From: Anthopleura xanthogrammica
Lineage: Eukaryota > Cnidaria > Anthozoa > Actiniaria > Actiniidae
DNA: 64,000 bases
Direction: 5' to 3'
NCBI GenBank assembly: GCA_964019055.1
Contig: OZ025209.1
Location: 862,697-926,696, forward strand
Positions within the stretch are counted from its first letter, which is position 1. Each line of letters begins with the position of its first letter. The position numbers were made by a program, and so were the translations under genes. Below are positions 22,355 to 34,766 of this stretch, one piece after another. The notes beneath the pieces are model-generated. The model did not search any database and had not been told where the DNA came from. It saw nothing but the letters and a program-made list of their open reading frames with translations.

Positions 22355-24134
22355 TTATCTTTGTTCAAAGAAGACATCTCGTATTCTTCGAGTTTCTACA
22401 GATGACTCTGCTAAGGGTTTGGTTTTCATTGTTCTGTAGACGTGGTTGGCAAACGCGACTGCTTTTCGGTGATCAGATATCTTTCCTTCTCTGTAAAAAG
22501 AACAAAAGAGTAACATTAGTCTGTATCTAATTGACATAACTGATAGCTACAGTGTTCATATACATATCTCCGGCAATAATCGAAAGTATTGCGAGGTTGA
22601 AACCTGGAGAAAAATCCTCGACGCACAGGAGAGAACCAACACACCGTAGCTCTACTCATATGATGGCGAGCCGGGGATCGAACCCTTGAACACAGCGCGG
22701 TGCCGGAGGTAGCTTACTAACAGCGCACCCCACCAGACAGCGCATGGGTAAGCCATGAGAGTACATCACATATATCAACTTACTTAACAAATAATGGTGG
22801 TTCGGTGTCGTGTGATATCTTAGGCAAGATAAAGACATTAACCGGTGGTACAGTTTCTGTGCGATCTCTGTAGTGCTCTCGATGATGCTGGGCGTTCTAC
22901 AACACAAATGATTTTCAGAACGTCAGTTTTATCAAATCAAACCAAATTTGAATACATTTGGGGGAGGGGGAGGGGGTGTTCGACTCTTTAGACTTACCAT
23001 ATCGTACTTTTTAATCGTCACACCTCTCTCATCAACATTAAATAGCTTATATTTAGGAGCAGCTAACCACCGGTCACGTGATGTGGTCCGTGCACCGATC
23101 ACGTGATCAGGATTCTTGGTGTAGTAGGTAGGGAAGGGAATATGTTTATCCCCTCCTCTCCCCATGCGTTCCTTGCTTGTTTTAAGCGTATCTTGCCGAT
23201 AGTTGTTGAACCATTGCGCTGTTGTGTTGCCGAATGTATCACCATACTTGTACTTGATGGTCGGCGTGTAACCTAGGTAACTGAACAAGGTAAGATTTTT
23301 ATTAGTACTAGTGTGTCGAGCGCCCTTAAAATTTGTTAAGGTTTCATATAATATTTCTCAAAAAAATATCTTTACATGGAAAATATTTATTTCATCAACT
23401 AAAGTTTTTACATTGTAACGATTCAGGTAAAAATAATGAAGTTTGGATTCGTATTTTTAATTTTGAAGCATATCATTAGATGGTAAAGATCCTCGACCCT
23501 ACTCCTCCCCCCTTTTATGGCGAGATACTAGAATTATATTTGTATACTGCATACTTTTGCGTACAGATAGAGTTATTATTCAGGTTAGTGAATGCTGGGA
23601 AAGCTAGATTATGGAAGTGCTTTAATAATAGACCAAAAATAGAAAATTTAAAGAGAATCCAATGAAATTAAGCTTGATTAAGTAAAAGCGGGCATGTACC
23701 TCGATTGATATTAAATTGATATTAAAAAGCTCTAGCTTCTATTCTTGCTCACAGAGAATAAAGAAGGTTTAAAATGAGTAGTCATGTTTTACGAGAAAAG
23801 CACAAAATATTTCGAAGGAAAATTTTTCTAGCCATAGTATCACAATTGCTCATCATTGTGTTGTATGCCGATATCTGAAATACTTCGAATGGACCATAGT
23901 TACCAAGTTCAAAATCTAAACAACGTTATTTCACTGTCACATAAAGTCAAAAAAATTAACTGATTAAATACTTTGCTGTGGCAATAAGTGAATAAATATT
24001 TTAGACAGTAGAAATCATGTTTGTGTTAATACATGTTGTCATATTATACCCAAATAGAACTGAACTTACCCTGGAACATGTCTTGGATGCTTGTACATAT
24101 CCATGTTCGTCGTTAAAAGAGTGAGTTTCTGCAT
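22355..24134 (-). CDS. CIMIP2C: CIMIP2C (FAM166C/C2orf70), ciliary microtubule inner protein
   Basis: Four exons: 24070-24134, 22998-23280, 22784-22896, 22355-22490; 198 residues against about 201 in human. Start ATG at 24134. Key segments: HVPGYLGYTPTIKYKYGDTF, TSRDRWLAAPKYKLFN, then a Pro-rich stretch PPVNVFILPK and the end RRIRDVFFEQR. The exon 1-2 join uses the AG at 23281 so that the GYLGY segment is kept, as in the vertebrate GY-x-GH pattern. The family lies inside axonemal doublet microtubules of motile cilia. This implies ciliated cells or flagellated sperm. No coding break seen. Confidence 0.9.
22588..22760 (-). mobile_element. tRNA-derived SINE-like copy
   Basis: The minus strand holds ggttcgatccccggctcg, a good RNA polymerase III B box, with gcgctgttagtaagct upstream, and the tail has aggattttt...aggtttcaacc words shared with other copies. 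In intron 3 of CIMIP2C. No functional tRNA cloverleaf could be built by eye. Confidence 0.55.
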
Positions 24135-24946
24135 TTTCGCTTTGATATTATGATTTTTGTAGGCAGTATTTTAGATAAATAAGGTCGTGGTTTTGTTGTC
24201 TTTAGTATTTTGTAGGTAACTATTCACAAACAGCGTGCTGTTTTTGTAACATGACGGTCCGTCGGCGTTGCTAGCAACACACAATTTGCATTTCAATGCT
24301 GAAGGCGGTAGAGCGTGACTCAAGTCAAAGAGCGTGACTCAAGTCTAGAACGTGACTGATCAAAATTAATCTAAAAAGCGACGGAAAAAGCGAAACTTAA
24401 CGGGACACAACTATTCTCAATTTATTTTTCCATCTTTTTATGTCATATTCCATTTTTTCGTATATCTCTTCGACCACAACTCTATTTTTTTTAAAATTCG
24501 ATAAGAATCAATCAAAGGACCTTTTTTCCAGGGAATTAAAACGGTAGTGTCTCCTAGATCTGTGCTGGTAAAAAATAGCTATATATGAAAAGCACAGTAT
24601 TAGGTATATAGCAGGCAGCCGAGGGCGTAATGATTGTTCTGAATCGCTTTTTTTTATTCAACATAATGCAAAGCGGTATTTTGTACGACAAAATAGCGCG
24701 CGCCCAAGAAATCGTATCGGGACATGTTAAGCACCACTTAAAATTGTAAGCCAACATTTTTCACAATGTTTTATTGTTTCCACTTCAACATATATACATT
24801 TACAGTTATATACAAATATTTACTTTCTATAGACCTGATAGGTATTCTGTATTCGCAATATTTACAAGTATAGCTAGAGGATAACTATAAGGCAATCATT
24901 CAACGCCTAGTTTTCATACTCCTCTCCTTACTACACACCAACCTAG
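24135..24946. other. Region between CIMIP2C start and CCDC178 end
   Basis: Contains a short direct repeat (gagcgtgactcaagtc, twice near 24310-24345) and the likely AATAAA poly(A) signal of CCDC178 near 24766-24771 on the minus strand. No other feature seen. Confidence 0.5.
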
Positions 24947-27900
24947 CTAAGAGACTAGTTTTCGGCCAGGTGGAGTTTCAGCAATTTTGGCCGCTTCGAA
25001 TGATATGACTTCATGAGCTGCGTTATTGGCTTCCAGGAATCGACTGATGTTTTCAATAACCTTCATCATTTCTGTCTGTAGCCAGATAAGCTTGTCGCCA
25101 TTTCTAGCTGATTCAAGTTCAAACGTGGCGATGCCTGCTCTTGTTTCTAAGCCTCGTAATCTGTAGTAATACTGCAGGGCTTCGTGCATACGCGTCTGAA
25201 GGACCGTCAACTGTATAACCAATGCATTTATTAGTACAGATGGTTTGCAATAATTCCATCAGAGAATGACATGACAAAAGAGGTGACCGCCATTTTGGAG
25301 GACAAGACAAAACACACGAACGAACGGAAGGACAAGCCAATCAATAAATAAATACAAACAATCATTACAAGGTGTTATTTCAATTTTGAATTTTGAATGC
25401 TGCACGCATAAAAAACCAGGTTTCAGGGGTATTTAAGTTTTCGGAGAAGCTATTCCTTGCACTGCGAGACATGCTAGGGCACAAGGCGAACTTTCCCATG
25501 GCTGACAAACGCGCAGGAAAACGAATCACATGAGCACCACAGGTATCCCATTAACAAGGTGAATACGTTACCTGTCTATGATCTTTGAGACTGTCTTCAT
25601 CGTAAACTCGTTTTTCAAACTCTCTCATCAAAGCAGCTTTTGTATTCAGGTATTCCTTTTGAGTGCGTTGATACTTCACTGCAAGAAGCTTGTTTTCTTC
25701 TAATGAAGTCTGTACACCTCTCTAAAATAAATAATAAAAAATTCTCAGTAAATTGTCTTCCTCTCAGAAGCTACGTCGTCATATAAGAATATAAAAAGAA
25801 ATTTAGTTCCTTCAAAAGGTTTAGCCTAAGAATGTTTCTTAAACTTTCGTCAGCTTATATTTCAACCATCGTTTACAGCATACATTGTACAACTCGCGAT
25901 AGCCTGTTGTCCGCGGATTGGCCACGCCTTTTAAGCCAAACCATTTCGAAGAGATTTCTGTGAGAGGATAGATCTTGAAATACTTTTTAGTAAAAGTGTT
26001 ATATCGCTTGAGTAAAGTATAACCTTTGCGGTGTATTAAAAAAGTTTTTTTTTCGCTTGGCCAAGGCTTAAAAGTAATAAATAGCTGAATCATACCTGAT
26101 TGTTCTCAAGGACTAATTGTCTTTGAACCATGTGCTGTTCGTGATCTTCTTTTGCCCGTATGGTTCTCTCTGTGAACATGGAAAAAAGAAAACTAAGTTT
26201 GTACTGGTTAAGGCATTTACTACATGTCACGTGATTATTTGTCGCCATGTTGGATGGCAATTGTTAAGCGATCTAGCCTAGTGAAAGCAAATAGGGAATC
26301 CCTGTCATTTCGTTGAACATGCGCAGTATGAATGACAGGGGGCTACGGGGTCGACAGTGGTGGGTCGCCGCGCGAGAATGGCCCATGCATTCTACAGCCA
26401 GATGTATTTTCGCTCGTCACTAAACACCACGTTACCTTCTGCTTGGCTTAGCGATGATTTCAAGTCTTGTTCAGTCTCACTTCCTGTTTCGAGCTGGATA
26501 TTCAGCTCTGTTAACTCTTCACTGAAATAACAATTGATACCATCCATAAACGTTAACTTGTCATTGATTATAATCCCACGAATGTACACCCATCAATTTA
26601 CATCCTTCTTCGTTCCCCTCCCCAAGGGGGGTGGGGGAATCAACGAGCCACACCCTTGATTTGAAATACACTCACAGAATGATTTGTATATGCTCAGAAT
26701 TGTAACACAACATATATCCTACCATCAACAAGTCAGCACTCAAATCAAAGACAAATGCCTCCAATTTCAATAGAAAAAACTGCAGCCCACAAAAAGGGGC
26801 TGCTGTGTACGAATAGGCTAGGCTGTAAATGATAAGTACTGTGTATAATTCTTACTTGAGATCATTGATGGTCTCAGAGGTGGTTCCTATTGCCTTGTTC
26901 ATCATGGTACTGGATGACGCCATGTCTTGCATCTTTTTATCCATCATTTCAGTTTTCCAGGTCATGTGGTCGATCTTCTTGGTCAAGTCCATGTTTTCTT
27001 TCTGTGTAAAGAATGATAAAGATATGAGTGAGAAAATACTGTTTGATACAAAGGAAGAAAACAAAAGTAAAAAAATAGTAAAAAGAAGAAATGAAGAAAG
27101 AAAACGGAAAAAAGGAATGAGTGAAAGAAAAAGAGGAAAAATATGTAGTAAGCCATCCATCTAGGTATTTAACCGGGCTTGACTAAATTATTATTCACTT
27201 CAAATCAAAGTGCGTGATATATTGCACAACTAAGGTATTAGCTGTAGATATGGTCTGATTAAACTTGATTCTTGGATGTTTCGATTGTGATAAAACAACC
27301 AGTATTTTACTAAGCATTCTATTCATCATAGCTTACTTAACATATCAGCTTGAATACTGACCTTAAAGTCCTCTTCTTTTGGATTAAGATCCGTTATTTC
27401 TTTTTTCAGCCTCGTTTCCATATCGTTATGCTGTATGGCAACCTTGCCCAGGATTTTGTCCAGCTCTGAAATAGTCTGAGATAGAAAGGAAAATTCACAT
27501 AAGTCCTTCAGCAAGTTTTTTGGAATAATTTTTTTGTTGTTGAGAATTTCAACTTACGTGTAGTCTTTCATTATGAATTTTTTCCAGCTTCGATACCTAA
27601 AAGAATGTGTTCAAGAATATTTAACGTATGAATAAAGCAAAAATAAGATTAAATTCCATAGTAATGTTTACTGATCTTTCACACACGGTATGGTCACGGT
27701 ACGACATCCAGCTGAATCAACCAGCGCACGAAATTGTCTTCAACTCAACTCAGAACCAAAAAATTCCAATTCGACTAAGTACTAACGTAATTACCGTGCG
27801 TGAGTTACCGTGACCGTGACGGTACTGTGTACGAGAGCCCTGATTAGTTCACAAATAAACTTGCGCAATCTGTTTTTTTTAAATAATTAAAACTCATCGT

Positions 27901-30900
27901 CATGTTAAGTTTGGTCAGGGTTAGGTACCGGGGTGAGTGCTGGTCGCACCAGACCACGTCCAATAATGGAGTCTCGGATTCGATTTCTGGACTCGGCATC
28001 ACATGTGAGTAGAGTTTGTTAAGTTTCTCCCTTGATTCAAGGGTTTTTCTCTTCAGGTTCTCCAGTTTTCCTCCCTCCACAAAACCTAACACACTAAATT
28101 CCAGTTGGATCTGTGAGTTAGCCGTGTCTGACTTTGATCAACCCGGAGAGAGTTGGTTCCATCAATCAACATCCTTACCTGCTCTTTCACATGGTTTACC
28201 AGCTTATCGATTTCGTCAGCCCTGACAGTTGCCTGAAACAGTGAACAAGATTTTTTTCAGTACCTATTTCTTCATTAATAACTTATGGGAAATAGAGTTA
28301 GCGCAAGTGATTAAAACGTTGCCCGGCCACACACCGGAGGTCTGCTGCACGAAGAAAAGAATGGCTTGAAATCTAAAGCATTCAATTCGTCCTCAAAAGA
28401 GCAAGAAAAATGTACCTTTTCTCGTTTCTTTGTGGAATCCTGTGTTGTTTTCACTAGATCTGCACCATCTGCGGCAATCCTCGCCTAAAAATTAAAAAGA
28501 AAAAGATTGAGATTATGACTATTATAAAAAAAATTGCTATACCGAATCTCGCGTTCTGATTGGTCGTGGGTGCGTGCTTTAGGAGAGCACACAGCACGCA
28601 CGCGCACTTTCTAATTCGTCAATGAAACGATTAGAGCAGTTTTCGTATGACTATGAAAAACTTACGGCACGGACCGCGCCTAACTCTGACCGAACATTCG
28701 ACTTTCGGTGCCGTGTCCGCGCATCACCGTAACCGTGACGCAGACAAACTAAATGAATGGACGGACGGACGGACGGACGGATGGATGGATGGATGGATGC
28801 GCGCGCAGGCAAGCTAATAATCGACCAAAAGTTCGTCCGACCGAATACCCGGTTATGTATCATACTGTCTGGGTAACTCACCTGTAGAACAGTACGTGCA
28901 TGAGCTTCATCTTTGAGTTGTTTTCTCAGCGCTTCTGCCGTTGTCTTCAACGATTCTTCAACTGTCATGGTCTCCTCTTTCAGGAGTATGTACGTTTCAC
29001 TAAGGCTTGTATGCACTGTTGCGATCTTACTGGTTTCCTCTCGGGATACCTGTGATAAAAGAGTTGTTAAGTAAGGTAAACTACAGTGATGTAATAACAG
29101 ACCGGCTATTGGCTGCTTGAGTAGAGGGGAATAAGGGTGGTGTAGCAGTATTGATCATGACATGTTGGATTCTTGCACTCAGCATCACATGTTAGTAGAA
29201 TTTGTTAGGTATCTCCCCTTGATTTGAGAGTTTTTCTCCAGGTTCTATGGTTTTCCTCCCTCTGATAAATTCATTTGATTGGTCAGTTGTCATGCCCTGA
29301 CTCAGAGGTTGTTTCAGAGTTTGATATTGATGTATGGTGTATGTTGCATAAACACTGAGCCTGCTATATATAATAAGAACAGCTATAGCTCTTATTACCA
29401 TAAGCTGATCCCGAACTTTTTCCATTTCCAGCTTTGCTCGATGAATGGTCTTGTCGTCAGATGCGTGCTGTTTGGTGCTAATAGAAAAAAAAAGAAAATA
29501 AATGAACAGAACAATGAATGGATAGGAATGGATGGATGTGCATGTGTAGGTGGGTAGACACACTGGCAGATGGATGGATTGGATGGGATGACTGGATGGA
29601 TGGATGGGATGAAATGACTGGAAGGATGGGTGTGATGGATGGGTGGGTGTGTTGAATAAATGGACAGTTCTTACACCTACCTCACATCTATTTTTTTCTT
29701 CGTTTCCAGAATATCCCCCTTGGATTCCTTGTTTCTTTTGTTCAAGTCCTTGATTCTTGAAGTTCCATTACTTTTTCGATATTCTAACTTGGAGATATCT
29801 GTTTGCAGGGTTGCTTTCTGATCAAATAAATAAATTTATTATATTAAAACTCTAATCCGAAAATTCTCTTTTACCCAGAGAAGTGCTAAAGATTTTAAAG
29901 TTCATGTGGTGCTCACTCACCATAATTTCCTTTTCAGTTCTCAGTTCATTGTTTTCTTCAATGAGTTTGTGTTGTTCTGCTTCTTGTTCAACAATCTTTT
30001 CCCGTAACCTCATCACCTATTAAACAAAATAAAAAAATTTTTTATTAAAGTTATAAAGGTCCTAAACCTCACTTGTAATTCTCTGACATTGAATTATAAT
30101 TATCTTTAGATATCTAATGTATTATTTTCTTTCTTACTTTGTCTTGTTGCGTTGCTTCTAGAACCTTGATTCTTTCCTCTCTTCGCTCTAAAGATAAAAT
30201 TGTAATATATTTTTTTAATAATAATAATAATAATAATAATGGGGTTCTTATATAGCGCATTTCACATCGTCTCAATGCGCTTTACAATTTAAATGTGAGT
30301 AAAACAACTTGAATGAAGTTAAATGAAGTATTGAGGAAAGATCTGTAAGTTGGTGAGCATGTGAGGTAGCCCGATGGCCCTAAGAGATTACTTTTGTTAA
30401 AGAATGTTAGAATCTAGATGACAGTCTAGTGGCCTACGAAGGTTGTTTACACTACTTACCAAGCTGTACTAGCAGTTCGGCATTTTCCTTTAGTGTGTTT
30501 CTTATATCATGTTTAGTGTGAGTATTGGAAGTGAAATACATCTTCAACTGAGCAAGGTCATCACTGAAAAACAAGACATAAAATTTTCTTTTTTTAAAAA
30601 CTATAATAAACAGAGCTAGCAAGAGTAACTTAGGCTGGCCACGTCCAGAAGGTTTAGCCATATTGAAATGAAGGCCTAGCTTCTTCAACAATTCTACCCC
30701 CTCTAACCATGACCACATAGAACAACAAAAATAGCTATATTGGTAGCTAGAAATTACCTGACAGCATTGAGCTCATTCCTCACTACATCAACATCCTGTT
30801 TGATAAGTATTCGTTCCTGTGAAGCCTTGCCTTGTGCGGCAGCAGTTTTCATCTCCGTGGCCTGCAGCCTTTCAAGTGTTGACCTTAATTCATCATCTGT

Positions 30901-33900
30901 TTCATCCTGTTTGTTCTGGATGCTTGACATTGCTTCACCTTCTAAGTCTAGCTTTTCTTCTACTAATGGACTGTGATAGCAATAAAATCACACCAGAATT
31001 ATTACATTTAGCAATGAAACAAGTCAAGTTGACCTTAGAAAAACAAGACTTTTAAGTCCTTTAAAAAGGACTGCATATTATCCAGGAATACAAAATAAAT
31101 AAGTTATTGAAGGCATTTACTTACCAATGCTTCTGCATGTTTTCCAAATCTTGTAACAGTTTAGCATGTTTGCTTTCTAAAAAGGCAAATAATATTTAAT
31201 AAGGTTTAGGCTTGAAATACCAGTTTTGAAGACCATCTCACTAAAGTTAGAAACAAAGCATTTGTAAGCAGGAGTGTTAGTAAGAAAAGAAAAGAAAGTA
31301 TTGAACCAAATGCCTATCGTAAGGCCAAAACCCTACATGCATACAACATACAAGGATCCTTTTCATAAGTATTAGAAATAAGAGAAGAGTAAAGAGAAGA
31401 GTCATGCAAAAGTTACCCAAGAGAAGTTAGTTTGCTAGACATAGTACAAGTAGTACCAGTAGTAGTCAAGTAGTAGTAGCAGCACTTGACTGTGCAGACT
31501 AGAAAGACAGAGATGAAACTGGAAGAAAGAATCAGTTGGTGTGAAAATGGAAAAAATGAAGATAAATATTAATTGAAAGGTAGAGAGGGAAAGAAACAAT
31601 GCAAAGAGAGCAATAGAATGAAAAGAAATAGAGGGAAAATACTGTAGTCTTTCAAATGGTCAGTGAATGAAGAAAAGATCCTTTTACCTGGAAAGTGCCA
31701 GTGTTCTAAGAAAAAAAGGAAGGAGGGAAGGAGGAAGGAAGGAAGGAAGAAGGGAAGAAATAAAGGAACAATTAAGGAAGAATGAAATAAAAATAAAATG
31801 AAAAATGACCATGATTCTTGCCGAGAGTTCAAGCAATAAATTTAGCATCCCTGTAGTCTGTAATCACTTACCAGCTTGTCTGAGTCTCTCACTGAGCCTT
31901 GCCTCTACTCGTCCAGTGTAAGCACAATGCCACCTCAACTCATTTATGTCTATGGCACATGCCTCATGCTCTAAATAATTATATTTTACACAAAATTAAT
32001 TTCTAAATTTAATATTAAATACTATGGATGTAATGTTGACATTGCACTGATAAAAGAAGACTTGATCAGCGTGGAGTAGATTTGCATGATTGTGATCCCC
32101 TCCCCCCCCCCCCCCACACACACAGCAAAGTCATGGTGTTAATTTCAATGAAGGGTTACCAGTGCTAGACCTCTTTACCATGGTGTAATGTTTTCCCATT
32201 TCAGACCAAGTGTCATTCTCTTGAGAATAAGATTCTTTGTTGTGTGTCTTTTCATGTGTAAAAGTTAAACAAAGTAATGATACTCTAGGGAATGACACAT
32301 GGTCTGAAATGGGTAAACGTTATACCCCAGACAATTATATCATAGTAGGTAAGTAGTACACATGTACAAGTGAAATAGATTACCTCTTTGCACACAAACA
32401 GGCAGCTCTTGCATTCGTTTGTAAGCCAGCTGGTCAATAGACTTCCCAAGCTGTTGCACCCTCTCTCTTTCTTTCTGTAACTTCTGCTCAGTATTGACCC
32501 TGTCTGTTTCAAGTCGACCAAGTAAAGTTAAAACTTCATCTACAATATCTTGCTCAAGCCCTGTTTCTGCTTCTTCAGGTTTATCAGTTTTTGCTGAGGA
32601 TGATTTGGGTGTAAGAGATTTTGCTAGTGCAGTGCCTGCGCTGGTACCTCTGACCTGAAGTGAAAGAAAAAACATGTAAATTTCTTTTAGCCTCATTCTC
32701 ACTTGTGACGCAAGCCAACACAAGAAGATGCAACTCCAAGCTAGTGCATGTTTTCAATATGAAATCAAGTGACGTAAGCACAAGAGAATGGAAGATTTTG
32801 TTTTTCTTATGTTGGCTTTAGTGGGCTACCTGTGGTGCTAGGATATTATTGTGACTCCACAGGGAACCCAAGCACCTAAGAATATGGAAGAAGAACTAAA
32901 GATGCCAGTGGATAAGGCATGATAAGGCATGGAGAGAAGCAAAACTACCCCCCCCCCCCTCTCTTTCCCCCCCAAAAAAACAACCTTGCTGCATATTTAC
33001 AAAAAGTAAGCATACCTCCAGCACTGCTCCACTCGCAGAAGATTCCAACATTCTGTCTAAATCATCCTCCTTTGAATAATCTCCAAGAGAGTCTGAACTA
33101 AGCAGCCATCTAAGTTTATTCCCACGACTGCTATAGCCTTCAATCGACTCAGCATCATCAAGCGTGGCACTTCTTAAACGACTTTCATCTTCACCTCTAG
33201 AAAATGACCGAGCAGTGGCAGTAGTTTCGCTCCTAGATTTAAGTTTGCTTTCTCGACTCAAATTCTCCCTATATTTCTCCTCAGAGGAGGTAGGCTTATA
33301 ATAGGTTTCAAGGAGGTTTTGAAGAAAGTGAAGGTGAGAGACTGCTTTACGCACACATGAAGATGTACTTTTAACCAGTTCGCAACTTCTGCGGCGCCAT
33401 AGCTTGTTTTTAAATTCTGGCCACCCTTCTGGTAGGGCTGGAACAATATCTATAAAAATAATAGTAAGGTATTATATCATGAAACAATAGTATGCAATTT
33501 AATGACATCATCAGAATAACAATCATCATCATTATCATCTATATGATCACAATAACAGTTATGATAACAATTATAAAGTTAGCCTGTTATGTTATTATCT
33601 GAAAATCATAGCTAACCTCTTTGTTCTTGATCATTATTTTCTGCGTCATTCCTCTCTACTATTCGTTTTTCCGTGTCTACAGGAACAAGTTCTTTAGATC
33701 CCGAAACTCTTTCTGGTGTCTTATCATGTTCATCCCCATTAGGAACAATCCCTAAACCTGACTCTCCACTACATCTTGATACCAAATAAACACCTTCCTC
33801 CGGCTTATTCAAAGTATTAGTGATATTTCCTGCCTCACTGGCGCTGTCTTTTTCGCCATTTTTGTCACCTTCGTTGACTTTTTGAGCTTCTTTATCTGAA

Positions 33901-33995
33901 CCTGGTTCTGGGCTTATGTTCGCGCCATCTTGAAAATTTCCCACTTTTTGCCCGTTTTGACGGGACTTCACTCCTTCTCTTACAACTGTCGGCAT
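24947..33995 (-). CDS. CCDC178: CCDC178-like coiled-coil protein
   Basis: Twenty-one exons: 33617-33995, 33016-33449, 32384-32654, 31872-31970, 31125-31176, 30758-30970, 30460-30563, 30138-30187, 29921-30016, 29681-29817, 29399-29477, 28882-29049, 28416-28484, 28179-28232, 27558-27596, 27362-27475, 26856-27001, 26436-26521, 26096-26169, 25572-25721, 24947-25210; 1025 residues. The first 130 are polar and disordered. The motif WRRRSCELV, then LETDRVNTEQKLQKERERV, KRMQELPVCVQ and HEACAIDINELRWHC match the order in vertebrate CCDC178 (about 867 residues). From about residue 360 on the protein is almost entirely heptad coiled coil, ending with a non-coil LVS tail. Biochemical role is poorly known; a structural or cilia/centrosome-linked role is only inferred. 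The order and phase of all exons fit without gaps. Confidence 0.85.
27683..27841. mobile_element. Inverted-repeat element with CACGGTACG-type ends
   Basis: tcacacacggtatggtcacggtac on the left pairs with the reverse complement of gttaccgtgaccgtgacggtac on the right. In CCDC178 intron 14 next to a SINE-like copy. Related words occur near 6955-7010, 10490 and 28660-28745. Confidence 0.6.
27935..28160 (+). mobile_element. tRNA-derived SINE-like copy
   Basis: ggattcgatttctgga looks like a decayed B box; it is followed by cacatgtgagtagagtttgtt, then ttctccagttttcctccct and gagttagccgtg, words shared with copies at 29130, 36037, 56870 and 60775. In CCDC178 intron 14. Confidence 0.55.
28555..28625. 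repeat. Short dispersed repeat, CTGATTGG ... GCACACAGCACGC
   Basis: atctcgcgttctgattggtc, gcgtgcttt and gcacacagcacgcacgcgca form a weak inverted repeat. Similar copies at 2135-2205, 2285-2345 and 39066-39140, and a partial one at 52787-52805. The family looks like a small MITE or SINE. Confidence 0.5.
28755..28800. repeat. (GGAC)n(GGAT)n microsatellite
   Basis: ggac and ggat tetranucleotide units in CCDC178 intron 12; the same units recur at 29560-29650. Confidence 0.9.
29130..29335 (+). mobile_element. SINE-like copy
   Basis: gcatcacatgttagtagaat, ttgatttgagagtttttctc, ggttttcctccct and catgccctgactcagaggtt match the order of words in the copies at 27935 and 60775. In CCDC178 intron 11. 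Confidence 0.5.
30220..30320. repeat. (AAT)n tract and dispersed repeat with tatatagcgc
   Basis: An aataataat run is followed by ttatatagcgcatttcacat and caatgcgctttacaattt, a pattern common in tails of invertebrate interspersed repeats. In CCDC178 intron 7. No internal promoter seen, so the class is unknown. Confidence 0.45.
32165..32340. mobile_element. CCCATTTCAGAC-family inverted-repeat element
   Basis: agacctctttaccatggtgt, ttttcccatttcagaccaag and cattctcttgagaataagat on the left; tactctagggaatgacacat and ggtctgaaatgggtaaac on the right. In CCDC178 intron 3. Confidence 0.7.
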
Positions 33996-34766
33996 CTGTT
34001 TACGATATTTTATAGTCTCTTCGACTTCATTTAGTTAGGTTTTCATAATTTTCTTGAGAAAAGTTGACTTTTAACACCTTTATCTTTATGAAGCCTTTTT
34101 CAGGAGGCAGCCATCTTGGTTTAGAGCGTTGCTAAGCAACGTAATGTTGATATTTTGCGGGTCCGTGAGAGCGAGGCTTATTGGTACTGTCCACAGGTAG
34201 CCCAAGTTAGCTTTTGTGCTACATTTTATTTTAATTTTTTGTTCTATTTTATTTGACTTATCCTATTCTTAAGGATATTGTCATGAATAGAAAAAAGAAA
34301 TGAGTAAGAAATTAATTTTTCGAAATCATTCTAATCTTGTATAAGGAGCTCGGGAATATCACAGGTTTCAGAAATTAAAATATGCTGTGGCTGTGGTTAG
34401 CTACCTGCAATTCATACTTAAATAGACTGTGAAAATCCGAAAATAATGGTCAAAATAAGTTAGATATTCAACTTGTTCTTGTGACGATTTTATGTATTTC
34501 AGTACTTCGTAATAAACTACTCAACCATCCCATTTTGAACTCAATTTCCCTTGTGGCGTTGAAAGCTATAAGTTAGAAGCCCTGAAACTTAGAAAGAAAA
34601 ATAAATATGCTCTCTTGATTTTCCACAAAAAAAGTTACATTTTAGTTCGTAGCTTTTTGGATTTGGAGCGTTGCTTAGCAACTAAGGTTGGGAAAACTTT
34701 GGTACATCGACCAAAGCGAGGCTCCGTCTTGATCCATGACGTCATCGGGTCTTCGAAGTCAACAAG
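33996..34766. promoter_or_regulatory. Shared upstream region of CCDC178 and the CIB1-like gene
   Basis: The two start codons are 771 bases apart and face away from each other, so promoters are probably here. A GGGCTACCTGTGG motif (minus strand) lies at 34192-34204. Two short segments, at about 34113-34141 and 34665-34684, each contain gcgttgcttagcaac or gcgttgctaagcaac, an X-box/RFX-like palindrome. Confidence 0.55.

Noticed and set aside
22655..22700. A tRNA gene suggested by ggttcgatcccc
   Set aside because: Only the B-box half is convincing; no full cloverleaf, and the flanks match a SINE-like family.
26829..27164. Plus and minus open frames around a Lys/Glu-rich stretch
   Set aside because: Only the minus exon 26856-27001 of CCDC178 is supported; the Lys-rich part is A-rich intron.
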